Notes: generated by a model from the letters alone, not told the origin. Shown: positions 9,963-19,783, counted from the stretch's first letter. The stretch is DNA of 48,304 nucleotides from Actinomycetes bacterium (GCA_021847945.1 JAJZNG010000118.1:1-48304); one strand, 5' to 3'. Numbers and translations: made by a program.

Positions 9963-11555
9963 TCAGACCACGCCGAGCGCTACGAGCGCAGCCACGGCTA
10001 TGACTATTGCGGCAGCGGCGATGAGAGCTTTCGCCGCCAACGGAAGGTGACCCGGCCCTGAGTTTTCACCACGGCCACCCATGACGGCAGTTCGGTTTCG
10101 TGGCGGCGCAGGTGCAGGACGCCCCTGGGCGGGAACTTGTGCAGTTAAGCCCGCCGGACTTGCGCCAGCTAGGGATTTGCGGGCGGGAGATACCCGACCC
10201 CACCGAGCACCAACCCCGAGGTGACTCAAAGCTACACCTCGGGACCCGGAACTGTCCCCGTCGGCCCGACTCGGGCTTTCGGGTATCACCGGAAAGGCCG
10301 GAGTCGGAGGCTTCAGGAGTTCCAAAGCGTCGAGGGGCTCGTCGGGCCCCTTGAGGGGTAGCTGGGGTTGACCTCTCGTACCCGGCGGGAGAGGTTCGAT
10401 TCTGCGGCCCCCGCCGAGCGGAGGTTCCAAAGCCCTCCGAGACGCCTGCCGCCGGCGTGGTCCCTCCACGCTGCGGTCCTCGCTTGGCAGCGACGCGTCC
10501 GCATCCGCGGAACTTGCGGCACCGGTCGCGACGGCGGCTTCTATGCTAAATGTAACGTTGCTGTCCCCGCGACCGGCCCAGGATAAACCACCCCGGGTTC
10601 CAGCCACTGACAGACCATCTGATGGCCAGCCGTGACGCTCCCGAATCTCAACCAGAGCCGCAGAGCATTCCACCGAGTTGGAGACCCTTGAGGATGGAGT
10701 CTTAGCAAGCGCCGAAGCGACCAGTTCCCTCAGATCGCCAGGTATCCCCCCGCGAAGGGGAGGCGCGGGTTCGGCGAGGACCCGAAGAGCGAAAGCGGCG
10801 GCAGACTCTCCGGGCAGGACCTCAAAAGGGGCTTGTCCACTCAGCATCTCGTAGAGCAGAGATCCAAGTGAGTAGACATCGGCGGCCGGTCCGGCCGCAA
10901 ATCCTTCGAGCACTTCTGGGGCGGCGTGACGCACCAACTCCGTGCCTTCGCTTAGAGGTGCTAGCCGGGCCTCACCCGACACGAGGGTGGCGAACCCAGC
11001 GACCTCGACATCTCCGTCGGGAGCCAGCATAACGTTCTCGGAACACAGCGCCAGGTGTGACATGCCGGCGCTGTGGACCGCAGCAAGAGCACTCGCCACG
11101 CTGATACCGACATTGACAACCTGCGCCGGCGCGAACTCCCATCCCCGAGCGATAGTGTCCGCGAGGCTCAGCGACCGATAGGAAACGACGAGGCCCACGT
11201 TGCCAGCCGGCAGCTCGAGGACACTTCGGACAGGACAGACGTGAGGGTGCGTGCTCAACTCGATCAGCCGGCGGGCGCGCCTCAATGCATGCCGACGCTG
11301 CGAGCTAGTAGCCCCTGTGAGACCAACCAGCTCGATCTCCACCCTGCAGCGGGCCACCGGATCGAGCGCCTCGTAGCTGTTGCGAGCGCCGGGGTGCGCA
11401 CGAGCAACCAGCGGGGCGTAGAGCGCTAGCTTTGGGTCCTCTTCGAAAGCGGTGACCGCCTTTTCCTCCGTCCCCGCAAGCCGCCGGGCTGTCGGGTCGG
11501 ATATTCGCCCGGCTCTTCTACGAACGACCACTGCCCTTCGACCTCCCGAGGCCAA
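9963..11555 (-). CDS. Ser/Thr protein kinase-like protein with degenerate catalytic motifs and C-terminal TM segment
   Basis: Kinase-fold features (APEVLEGFAAGPAADVYSLGSLLYEMLSGQAPFE) but HLALCSENVML in place of HRDLKPxN, and AGF in place of DFG. C-terminal hydrophobic helix. The first part of the ORF overlaps the upstream gene; start uncertain. Confidence 0.85.
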   Translation of the reverse strand: MASGGRRAVVVRRRAGRISDPTARRLAGTEEKAVTAFEEDPKLALYAPLVARAHPGARNSYEALDPVARCRVEIELVGLTGATSSQRRHALRRARRLIELSTHPHVCPVRSVLELPAGNVGLVVSYRSLSLADTIARGWEFAPAQVVNVGISVASALAAVHSAGMSHLALCSENVMLAPDGDVEVAGFATLVSGEARLAPLSEGTELVRHAAPEVLEGFAAGPAADVYSLGSLLYEMLSGQAPFEVLPGESAAAFALRVLAEPAPPLRGGIPGDLRELVASALAKTPSSRVSNSVECSAALVEIRERHGWPSDGLSVAGTRGGLSWAGRGDSNVTFSIEAAVATGAASSADADASLPSEDRSVEGPRRRQASRRALEPPLGGGRRIEPLPPGTRGQPQLPLKGPDEPLDALELLKPPTPAFPVIPESPSRADGDSSGSRGVALSHLGVGARWGRVSPARKSLAGASPAGLTAQVPAQGRPAPAPPRNRTAVMGGRGENSGPGHLPLAAKALIAAAAIVIAVAALVALGVV

Positions 11556-13947
11556 CCATAGCGGCCATTGACCGGATCCAGCGGACGCGAAGGCCGACTA
11601 GCTGGCGCAGGTCAACTCTGATAGCCGCACGCACGTCGCTCTCCGCCTGCCAAAGTTCATCTATGTCATCTTGGCCTACTGGAGCGGACGGGTTGAACAC
11701 GACCCGTTCGGCTAGCAGAGCGACCCGACCTGCGGACTCAAGGACGGCCGGCCCGTAGACCCCGGCCAGTTCGGCGGCTACCTCCGCGTTGGTCGAAGCC
11801 TCGGGCAGTCTCACGCCGAACCTTTCGGCTCTCTCCAGGATCTCGCACCACGCTCCGACGACTTGACCTGGCGGATCGGCGCAGACGCGTCGTCGCCGGC
11901 GAGCCCTTCGCTTCAGCGACGGCAACAGTCCAGCCGCGACTACGGCCAACAGGAGCGATATCACTGCGGCCACCGCCCAACCCGACGACCCTCTCTTCGG
12001 GATCGACGACGTCGGTGCCGGCGGTGCCACTGCGTGCTGCTCGCCGGATGCTGGTCCTGGCGCTGCTACGGCGACCGGCGAGGCGACCGTCGTCGGTGCT
12101 GTCCGAGCTGGTTGCGGGGCCGGGCTTCCCGCTGCTGTAGCCGTCGTGGGTGTCGGGTCCGCAAGGAGCCAGCCCCTTCCAACGACTGGGATCTCAACCC
12201 ACGTCCAAATCTCTGCGCTGTTCAACTTGAAGGTGGCTGAGCTCGAAGCTTCCGAGCGTTCGGATGCGGTTAGGCGCATCCCCGTCACGACCCTCGAAGG
12301 CACTCCTAGAAGTCTCGCTGCGACAGCGAAGAAAGTCGCGAACTGCTCAGGTGTAGCTGCTCTGTCTACTGTGACGGCGTTTATCACCTGGGCCAGGGAG
12401 GTTCCCCCCAGGGGAGGTGAGGACGACAGTGAAGGGTCTATCCACTTGTCGTCGGCGCGAAGCCCACGCAGGGCGGCCTCCAAGAAAGCCACGGTCGGGC
12501 TCGGCCTCATCCCGGTCAGGTAGGACAAGAACCCGACCGTCGCGCTCAAGTAAGACTGAGCTCCTTCAGGAAGTTCGATGTCTGTAGTGTCACCGGCTTG
12601 CAGGTCTATCTGAGAGCCCGAGGGCAGCTGGGCGAACGTAAGGGGGGACGTCCGTGACCTAACTACATAACGGGCGCCCGGACCTCCACCGTCCTCCAAG
12701 ATCATGCCGGTAGTGCCATCAGCATCTACTTGAACTCCCGATATCTGCGAAGGACGTCCGACCGCCGGCAGAAGTGAGATCGGCCAGGACGCAGCAAGGT
12801 TGAAAATCTGCCCGATCACCCGCGTTCGACCTCCGGTGGGAGACAGGTCAGGAATGCGACCGCCGGTTGGCACGAACGTAGCCCTGAAGGACCACAGTCC
12901 ACCGTTGTAGTCGTCGAGGACGGCCGCTTGTAGGTACTGCGTCTGCGAACCCGAGAGGGTCACCGAACCCAGCGACACAGGGCGCTCACCGTTGTCGTCA
13001 CGAAGTTGTGCAAGCTCGTCGACAGGGTCGTTGATCACCGGCGTCACGACCTGAGCTTGGAGATGTAACACAACGGGCTTGCCGGAGCCGCTCAGACTCG
13101 CAGGCACCGCGAGGGCCAATACTGACGCCACTAACACGGAGACCGCCGTCGCCCGAGCGAGTGGACCGAAGCGTGTGGCCAGGCCTGCACCGGCATTCTC
13201 GGCGGAAAACGCCGGCTCGACCTGATAGGCGCCGGGGCGCTCAGACAACTCTCGCCAGCCGGAGTCGCCACCAAGCGAGCCAGACGAAACGCGTACCCCC
13301 GAATCGACTATCCCATGGATTACGGCTGCTGCTGTCGCTATGACTACGAGCAGTTCCGGGCCACTCGCCTGACTTTGGGAAGGCAATGCCGAGGCGGCCG
13401 AAATAGACCCGATGTAGGCAGCTAAGGGAATCGTCAATGCAAGGACACCACGATGAGAAGTGAACCGAGGAACCAGGCGCGAAGGCGACTCTCCTAGCCT
13501 TGCAAACGACGCGTCTGGAAGCGGAAGTGTCCTCGCAACTATTTCAGCGGTTAGGGCTGCCGACACCCACTCGACGACGAGCAGAGGAACCAGAGTCCGG
13601 ATACTTCCCACCAAGGGCAGTGTCTCGGTCAGCAAGTTCCGCGGTCCGCTGCTGAGCACATCCCGCAGCGTCACCACGTTACCTCCGCAGATCGCCAACG
13701 CCGCCGCCACCAATACAACGACGCTCACCGCCAAACTTGCCCCTGACCTGACCTTGTAGTACCGGGAGGCGATAAATGCTACAGCGACTGGCACTGGTGC
13801 CGCCCCCCACAACACTGCCGGCGCCCACGCCACACGGTAGGCTCCCAGGAGAGGGCTAACGGCCACGACGGAACAGAGAGCAACCAACCCGGCCAGAGCG
13901 ATAATCCCCGGTGTCCGAACTCTCAAAGATCCGCCCCCGTGCGCCAT
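11518..13947 (-). CDS. TgpA-like membrane protein with transglutaminase-like domain (catalytic residues apparently lost)
   Basis: N-terminal TM region, then TPEQFATFFAVAARLLGVPSRVVTGM...IWTWVEIPVVGRGWLLADPTP, a late TM helix and a DUF4129-like tail. Confidence 0.85.
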   Translation of the reverse strand: MAHGGGSLRVRTPGIIALAGLVALCSVVAVSPLLGAYRVAWAPAVLWGAAPVPVAVAFIASRYYKVRSGASLAVSVVVLVAAALAICGGNVVTLRDVLSSGPRNLLTETLPLVGSIRTLVPLLVVEWVSAALTAEIVARTLPLPDASFARLGESPSRLVPRFTSHRGVLALTIPLAAYIGSISAASALPSQSQASGPELLVVIATAAAVIHGIVDSGVRVSSGSLGGDSGWRELSERPGAYQVEPAFSAENAGAGLATRFGPLARATAVSVLVASVLALAVPASLSGSGKPVVLHLQAQVVTPVINDPVDELAQLRDDNGERPVSLGSVTLSGSQTQYLQAAVLDDYNGGLWSFRATFVPTGGRIPDLSPTGGRTRVIGQIFNLAASWPISLLPAVGRPSQISGVQVDADGTTGMILEDGGGPGARYVVRSRTSPLTFAQLPSGSQIDLQAGDTTDIELPEGAQSYLSATVGFLSYLTGMRPSPTVAFLEAALRGLRADDKWIDPSLSSSPPLGGTSLAQVINAVTVDRAATPEQFATFFAVAARLLGVPSRVVTGMRLTASERSEASSSATFKLNSAEIWTWVEIPVVGRGWLLADPTPTTATAAGSPAPQPARTAPTTVASPVAVAAPGPASGEQHAVAPPAPTSSIPKRGSSGWAVAAVISLLLAVVAAGLLPSLKRRARRRRRVCADPPGQVVGAWCEILERAERFGVRLPEASTNAEVAAELAGVYGPAVLESAGRVALLAERVVFNPSAPVGQDDIDELWQAESDVRAAIRVDLRQLVGLRVRWIRSMAAMVGLGRSKGSGRS

Positions 13948-15074
13948 CTTCGGGATAGCTCGTTAGCATCGCGGCACTGCAAGACCGTCACTCCGGGGTG
14001 GGCTCCGTAGTTCATCGGTTCTTCGACGATTGACACGACAACGATCCGGTCGAAGCGCCGACGCAGTGCCGATAGGGTCGCCAGGACCTCCCCAGAGATA
14101 CCTCCCGCTACCACCACTAAGCTCGTTCCTCCCTTGGCACGGCGGAGAAGCAGAAGCTGTTCCAACACTGAGCCGGAACTTTCAGGCGTGACATCGGTGA
14201 GGTAGTCGTCGATTGCCTGCACGTCCTCGAACGAGGCGGTCCCCCGGATCTCCCCCGAAGTGCTGCGCAGTTCTACGGGCCCCAGGCCTACCGACATGGA
14301 GACCACGACGGACGCAGCTACGTCGACGGCTTGCTCGAAGCCGTCGACGCTGTAACTGGACGGGTTGAGATCCAGCACTACGACCGTTCGCGCCTGCGCA
14401 GTGTCCACGTTCTGGCGCACCACGAGGCGCCCCAGATGAGCACTCGACGGCCAGTGGACGAGGCGGAGTTCGTCACCTATGACATATTCACGTAAGCGGT
14501 GAAATGTTATGCTCCCCTGCGGGGCCGCGTCGCTGGAGGGTCCTTCAACAATCCTGGACGCCCCGACGGCGAGCGGCGCCAACTTCACTATCCGAGGACG
14601 CACTCGAAAGACGCCTGTCGAGCCTAGGATCTGCACGCTGCGCCACATGCCGAAAGGATCCGAGCGCGGCAGATCAATCGGACCAACCCGGAAAGTTCCT
14701 CTCGAATCTGTCGGAAGCCGATATGCGCGGATGGCCGATTGGCCAGCAGCGAGCCGGGGTAGGGAGGAGACGAGGCGTTGCCCGCCGATGTTTTGCTCGA
14801 CGACCAAAGCACCAACGGCACGACGCGACTGGTTTGTCGCCTCTATGAGCGCTACCGCCGGGCCTCCTTTCTCCACGTAGTGAGGTTCGATACTGCGCGA
14901 CAGAGAAACTCTGGGGCGGCGCATCACGTAGGACAGCGACCCAGCGTCGAGGAGGACCAGGCCAACTCCTAGAACCGTGACCGGCTCCCAACGGCACAGG
15001 ATGCCTATGAGACTGACGGCCGCACCTATCAAAGCTGTGAACGCACCAAAAGTGCTTACCCCGACAGACCTCAC
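13923..15074 (-). CDS. DUF58 (vWA-like) domain protein
   Basis: N-terminal TM pair; HRLREYVIGDELRLVHWPSSAHLGRLVVRQ DUF58 signature. Confidence 0.9.
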   Translation of the reverse strand: MRSVGVSTFGAFTALIGAAVSLIGILCRWEPVTVLGVGLVLLDAGSLSYVMRRPRVSLSRSIEPHYVEKGGPAVALIEATNQSRRAVGALVVEQNIGGQRLVSSLPRLAAGQSAIRAYRLPTDSRGTFRVGPIDLPRSDPFGMWRSVQILGSTGVFRVRPRIVKLAPLAVGASRIVEGPSSDAAPQGSITFHRLREYVIGDELRLVHWPSSAHLGRLVVRQNVDTAQARTVVVLDLNPSSYSVDGFEQAVDVAASVVVSMSVGLGPVELRSTSGEIRGTASFEDVQAIDDYLTDVTPESSGSVLEQLLLLRRAKGGTSLVVVAGGISGEVLATLSALRRRFDRIVVVSIVEEPMNYGAHPGVTVLQCRDANELSRRWRTGADL

Positions 15075-16039
15075 GGCTTTACACGTCGGGGGACCGGGAC
15101 AGCGGCGAGAGCCCTTTCGACGATGTCCCGGGCGCTTACACCACGGAGCTCAGCTTCGGGTCTCATGATTATGCGGTGAGCGAGGGTCGGTCGTGCCATC
15201 ACCTTGACGTCGTCGGGACTCACGTAACTCCTACCTTCGGCGGCAGCTACTACGCGCGCCGCCCGAAGGAGTGCTATCCCCCCACGAGGTGAAACGCCAA
15301 GGCGTACATCAGGCCGGTTGCGGGTGTCGCCGCAGATAGCGACTATATAATCCTCCAAAGGAGCAGAGACCTCGACATTGCACTTCACCACCTCCACCAG
15401 GTCCAACAGTTCGTCCCCAGTCATGACAGGCGCAAGGCTCGCCACAACCGGTTCGTCCTTCTCAGCTCTTAAGACCAGAGCTTCCTCTTCCGGGCTTGGG
15501 TAGCCGATATCAATCCTCATGAGAAATCGGTCGAGTTGGGCCTCCGGCAGAGCGTAGGTACCCTCCAGGTCGATCGGGTTCTGGGTGGCGACTACTACGA
15601 ACGGACGCGGGACCCTGTAGACGGTGGCGTCAGTCGTGACGGTTCGCTCTTGCATCACCTCGAGAAGCGCTGACTGCGTCTTGGGGGACGCACGGTTTAT
15701 TTCGTCTCCTAGAACGATGTTCGCGAACACAGGGCCGGGCCGAAAGCTGAAAGTCGAGGTCGCCTGATCGAACACCGAGATTCCGGTGACGTCGCTGGGA
15801 AGAAGGTCGGGGGTGAACTGGATCCGATTCCATGTAAGAGCGACCGACGCCGCTATCGAGCGCGCTAGTGACGTCTTGCCCACGCCAGGCACGTCTTCGA
15901 TCAAAAGATGGCCCTCGGCGAGAACACAGCCGACCGCCTGTCGGACCACTTCGTCTTTACCCCGCATAACCTGGCAGACGTTAGCTACGAGACGGTCAAA
16001 ACGCTGAACGAATGCGCGCATTCCCGGGTTGAAGCTCAA
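15071..16039 (-). CDS. MoxR-family AAA+ ATPase
   Basis: LIEDVPGVGKTSLARSIA (Walker A), IVLGDEINRASPKTQSALLEVMQERTVT (Walker B region), VVATQNPIDLEGTYALPEAQLDRFLM. Confidence 0.95.
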   Translation of the reverse strand: MSFNPGMRAFVQRFDRLVANVCQVMRGKDEVVRQAVGCVLAEGHLLIEDVPGVGKTSLARSIAASVALTWNRIQFTPDLLPSDVTGISVFDQATSTFSFRPGPVFANIVLGDEINRASPKTQSALLEVMQERTVTTDATVYRVPRPFVVVATQNPIDLEGTYALPEAQLDRFLMRIDIGYPSPEEEALVLRAEKDEPVVASLAPVMTGDELLDLVEVVKCNVEVSAPLEDYIVAICGDTRNRPDVRLGVSPRGGIALLRAARVVAAAEGRSYVSPDDVKVMARPTLAHRIIMRPEAELRGVSARDIVERALAAVPVPRRVKP

Positions 16040-16049
16040 AGTTTCCCCC

Positions 16050-19000
16050 TCAAAGTTCCTCCGACTGGCCTGTGACTACATGGAGCCTTCGCAGAGCCGA
16101 GGCCCGGGATGCGGGAGCGAGGGCCGGTCGAGACGTCGTCGAAGAAGTGGACGTCGGTCCCGTCGTCGAAGACCCCCCAGTCGTAGTCGTAGACCCCCCA
16201 GTCGTAGTCGAAGACCCCCCAGTCGTAGTCGTAGACCCCCCAGTCGTAGTCGAAGACCCCCCAGTCGTCGTCGAAGACCCCCCAGTCGTAGTCGAAGTGG
16301 ACGTCGGTCCTGCGGCCGGAGGACTTGCTGGCCGTCCCGCTTCTACTTGCACCTCCTGACCTAAATATTGGTAGCTGACTGTAACCGCCACGTTATTTCC
16401 ATTTGGGCAGGATTGTGGTAAAAGGACAGTCACCGGAAAAGTCGGCGCTCGTAGCGTTTGCGACGTGGCACAAGGGTCTTTCGCCGCAGGAGGAGATTGA
16501 CCTCCTTTGCCAGCAGAGCCCGGCGGCGGCGGTAAGTTGGGCGACACACCTCCGCTAGATGTCGAGACCGCCCACGCCCCACCGGCGCCGGGATTCGGTC
16601 CGTTACTCGCTACGACTAGTTGCCACGCCGGCCCGGGAAGTTGGCCGCACTGGCCTGAGGTTCCGCATTCCTCCACTGCTGTGACGTCAAAGGCGTAAGA
16701 AGGCTGAGAACCAATCTCGAAACTCGCGGTCAACAGCGGAGAAGGGATCCCGTATGGATCAGGAGTTGATGTATCCTGCAGTTCGAACGAAATCCTACAT
16801 ATTCCCCCCAAGTCGATCAGATCGACTGAGAACTTCACCTGATCCTCGACAAGCGGGGTGGGTGGTTCGTCGAGCGACGCATCTGAACAGTCCAACACGC
16901 CTGCCACAGCGCTCAGAGGAACCGCCGGCAGATCGGCCGGGAAGCTGACTGTCACCGTACCCGTATTGGGGTTGGGGTCGACAACTGCTTTTACGTTGAG
17001 GTTGGTCTGCAGATCGGACGGCCAAGGTACATTGATCTGGAAAGCGGTTCCGCTAACCGTGACAGACGATTCGGGGTGTCCGCTCGGATACACCGTGACG
17101 CTGGCAACATATGGCATTCCGGGTGCCAGACCTGGGACCGTCACAGACGTTGCGTTCGTGGGACCGATCGTGTCGTTAGCCACCTTGTAGATAAAATCTG
17201 CCTGGGAGACCGCCGTACCGAAGGCAACAGCCGGATTCCCCGTCACGTCCACCTGGAGCTGAGCGCTAAGCGACGAGCCCTGCGCCTCGCCTGCGCCAGT
17301 TAGAGATATGTCAGCGGCTATTGGGTCAGCCCATGAGCGTGTGCAGGTACCGTCTGTGGTTGGGCGGCCGACCAGGCCGCTGCTGAGACTTCCCTCGACG
17401 CTGAACGAAAAAGCGTCGCCCAGCAGTCCGAGCTTCTCAGCTGAAATAGTTACTGAGTACACATTGCCCGACACCTGCGCTTGTGGAGGAGATGTAACTA
17501 CAGTTCCACCGCAAGTAGCGCCGAGGACGGTCCACTGGTCGGCTGGAACTACACAGTCAGGATTCACTGTCTCAGTGCAGGGAACCCATGACACAACCCA
17601 GTCTCCGTTGGAGTCCGATGTTGTAGAGACTTTCAGGGGAGCGTCGGGCCCGCGATCAAGAGTCTGGAACTCCAGTGCATTCGAAGTCGTCGAAAGCGAA
17701 TTGATGTAAGCCGTGACAGAAATGATGTACCTTGTTCCCGGCCTGAGGCCCCCGAAAAGATACTCCTGCTCCCCAGCGACGCGCTGAACTGACGGGTTTG
17801 GTTGTGGAGCACCTCCAAGTGCTTGGACTTGGACCGTCCAGGTCTGAGGTTCGCAGTCCGTCTCTTGGAGAAGCTGATAACTCCACGCGACGAGTACGTC
17901 TTGCGACGAGGGTGACACCGTGGTTATTTCGGGTTCGTGTGGCTGCTGTAGGGTGGTGGCGCAGACGACTTGCCTGCTGAGCTGATTCACAACTGGCAGC
18001 GGCAGCGGGGCCTTGCTGGATCTGGGCACGGTCGTAGCGGACGTTGTCTTCGAGCCGCCCGGGTTCCTGGTCGCGTTCACGCTTCCACTGTGGGTACCGC
18101 TATTTGATTTAGTGGCCGGCCCATCCGGGCGGGGGGTACCGGCGAGAACAGCTGGGCCCTGAGCACTCACACTTACCGCCTCAGCTTTGTCAACTTCAAC
18201 TGGTTGCCGTGAGCCATCGGTAAAGACCACGACAGCTTCCAGGTTCTGGGGATTGTTGAAAACGACCCTGGGCCCGTCGCCGACCACCTCGGCGTCGGCA
18301 AAAGTGTTCTTGGCTTCGGCTTTGCTGTAGAGGGGATACCCGTTGGTTCCCGTTACCGGCTGCATCCCAGCATCGGCGGTGTCGATCTGCCACAGCGTCG
18401 GACGGCCGATCTGGTTACGGTCCAGCGTATAGATGTAACCGGCTGATAGGACCGGGACAGCTGGGTCGGCCCCGACGTGAAGGCCACTTAGAGGATTCGG
18501 ACCGTCGAGCGCTCCGGACCGAGAAATTCCGTACATGGCCCACCCGGAGCCGTCCCCAGCCAAGAACCACACCTCGTCGAGGGCTCCGGTCACAGCAACC
18601 GTCCTTGCCGCCGTGTCAGTGAAAGAGGTCCGTATGATCCTTGACGCTTGCCCCGACGCTGGCGGTTGCGCTCCGAACGCCGGGATATCCCGCACCGGCC
18701 CCCCAAGTCCCGACTGGCCGGGTGCAGGCACGTCGAGAACGGGTTGGGGATCTGGGGCCAAGACTGCCACCCATCCGGGGCTGGCAACGCCAACGAAGTT
18801 CGCAGCCGACTCGACGGACATGCCCCTGCAGCCCTCGTCGTGAAACGTCGCTCTGAGACGCACCGTTATCCCTTCGGGCGCCGCGCTATCAGGAAGCATC
18901 TCATACACCTGGCATCTAGCACCGGAAGCGACCAGTTGCCACAAGTCTGCGCCCTGAACCGCTCTCGCCGACGAAGACAGCACCGCCCGTCCGGAAAGGG

Positions 19001-19595
19001 TGGCGAACCCGACCGGGCTGACGCGTGCGTCCGGGGTAGCCACCTTCGAGGCGGCTGCTGCAGCGGCTGCGACCGTCTTATTCCCGACTAGCGACACTGT
19101 GCTGGTAGGAGCGGAACGGATTATGTATGCGTCAGATCCAGCGGCGATACCAGCGGCCCCCGTCACCTGGCTAAGAGGGCCTAGACCGACTCCGGGGGCG
19201 TGCGGGTCCGTCACATAGTCGTCGGCACCCAAGAAGTTGAAGCTTCCTGTCAGCTTGTTCAAGAGCACCGTCCCACCCTGCACGCCTACCGGCTGCACCG
19301 CTGCGTAGTCTGACGCTCCGACTAAGGTATCAACCCCTTCAAGGCGCACCTCGACGGTCGCTGTCGTGACGTCGATGACCGACAGAGGCCTCACGTCGCT
19401 CAGGACTAACGAACCGCCGAAGACACTCAGACTTCGAGCAGCAAGAGGCGAGGTGCCCAGCACAGACCACAGAAGGCCACCCAGGACGGCCACGACAGTT
19501 CCGAACGCGAAAAGTGTTCCTCCCAGTCCGAGCGGAGAGGCGGCACGACGCCCGAGCATCCGCCCGTCAGGCTGGGAGACCTCACGGAGGCTCAC
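16050..19595 (-). CDS. Large secreted or membrane-anchored fibronectin type III-like protein with C-terminal Ser/Thr/Gly repeat tail
   Basis: ORF track starts at 19745, but GTG at 19595 is preceded by GGAGGG; N-terminal TM FAFGTVVAVLGGLLWSVLG. FN3-like modules (PDAPLKVSTTSDSNGDWVVSWVPC..., GTRYIISVTAYINSLS). Tail (STTTGGS)n. Confidence 0.85.
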   Translation of the reverse strand: MSLREVSQPDGRMLGRRAASPLGLGGTLFAFGTVVAVLGGLLWSVLGTSPLAARSLSVFGGSLVLSDVRPLSVIDVTTATVEVRLEGVDTLVGASDYAAVQPVGVQGGTVLLNKLTGSFNFLGADDYVTDPHAPGVGLGPLSQVTGAAGIAAGSDAYIIRSAPTSTVSLVGNKTVAAAAAAASKVATPDARVSPVGFATLSGRAVLSSSARAVQGADLWQLVASGARCQVYEMLPDSAAPEGITVRLRATFHDEGCRGMSVESAANFVGVASPGWVAVLAPDPQPVLDVPAPGQSGLGGPVRDIPAFGAQPPASGQASRIIRTSFTDTAARTVAVTGALDEVWFLAGDGSGWAMYGISRSGALDGPNPLSGLHVGADPAVPVLSAGYIYTLDRNQIGRPTLWQIDTADAGMQPVTGTNGYPLYSKAEAKNTFADAEVVGDGPRVVFNNPQNLEAVVVFTDGSRQPVEVDKAEAVSVSAQGPAVLAGTPRPDGPATKSNSGTHSGSVNATRNPGGSKTTSATTVPRSSKAPLPLPVVNQLSRQVVCATTLQQPHEPEITTVSPSSQDVLVAWSYQLLQETDCEPQTWTVQVQALGGAPQPNPSVQRVAGEQEYLFGGLRPGTRYIISVTAYINSLSTTSNALEFQTLDRGPDAPLKVSTTSDSNGDWVVSWVPCTETVNPDCVVPADQWTVLGATCGGTVVTSPPQAQVSGNVYSVTISAEKLGLLGDAFSFSVEGSLSSGLVGRPTTDGTCTRSWADPIAADISLTGAGEAQGSSLSAQLQVDVTGNPAVAFGTAVSQADFIYKVANDTIGPTNATSVTVPGLAPGMPYVASVTVYPSGHPESSVTVSGTAFQINVPWPSDLQTNLNVKAVVDPNPNTGTVTVSFPADLPAVPLSAVAGVLDCSDASLDEPPTPLVEDQVKFSVDLIDLGGICRISFELQDTSTPDPYGIPSPLLTASFEIGSQPSYAFDVTAVEECGTSGQCGQLPGPAWQLVVASNGPNPGAGGAWAVSTSSGGVSPNLPPPPGSAGKGGQSPPAAKDPCATSQTLRAPTFPVTVLLPQSCPNGNNVAVTVSYQYLGQEVQVEAGRPASPPAAGPTSTSTTTGGSSTTTGGSSTTTGGSTTTTGGSSTTTGGSTTTTGGSSTTGPTSTSSTTSRPALAPASRASALRRLHVVTGQSEEL
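16171..16296. repeat. Six tandem 21-bp units encoding a 7-aa Thr/Ser/Gly repeat
   Basis: Units of GACCCCCCAGTCGTAGTCG(T/A)A at 16171, 16192, 16213, 16234, 16255 and 16276, flanked by GAAGTGGACGTCGGTCC at 16144 and 16294. Confidence 0.92.
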
Positions 19596-19783
19596 TAAAA
19601 GACCCTCCGACAACGGCCGAAGCCAGAAGCCATGGGGTAACCTTAGCCCCGACGAACATCGCAGGTAGCCCACGATTGGCTTCACTGCTTTCCATGGTTG
19701 TTCGTGATAGGGTCGCGTTGGCGAGCCGGGAAGTCTGGTCGGCATTGAAGGTGTTCAAGTAGACCGGCCGTGCTGACCTGGGA

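Noticed and set aside
16072-16359. Plus-strand ORF encoding VVVEDPPVVVVDPPV repeats
   Set aside because: Antisense reading of the 21-bp repeat tract in the FN3 gene; no independent RBS or domain.
19596-19745. N-terminal 50 aa of the ORF-track FN3 protein
   Set aside because: No signal-like or domain-like features; a good RBS (GGAGGG) precedes GTG at 19595, and the region is better explained as the divergent promoter with the antiporter.
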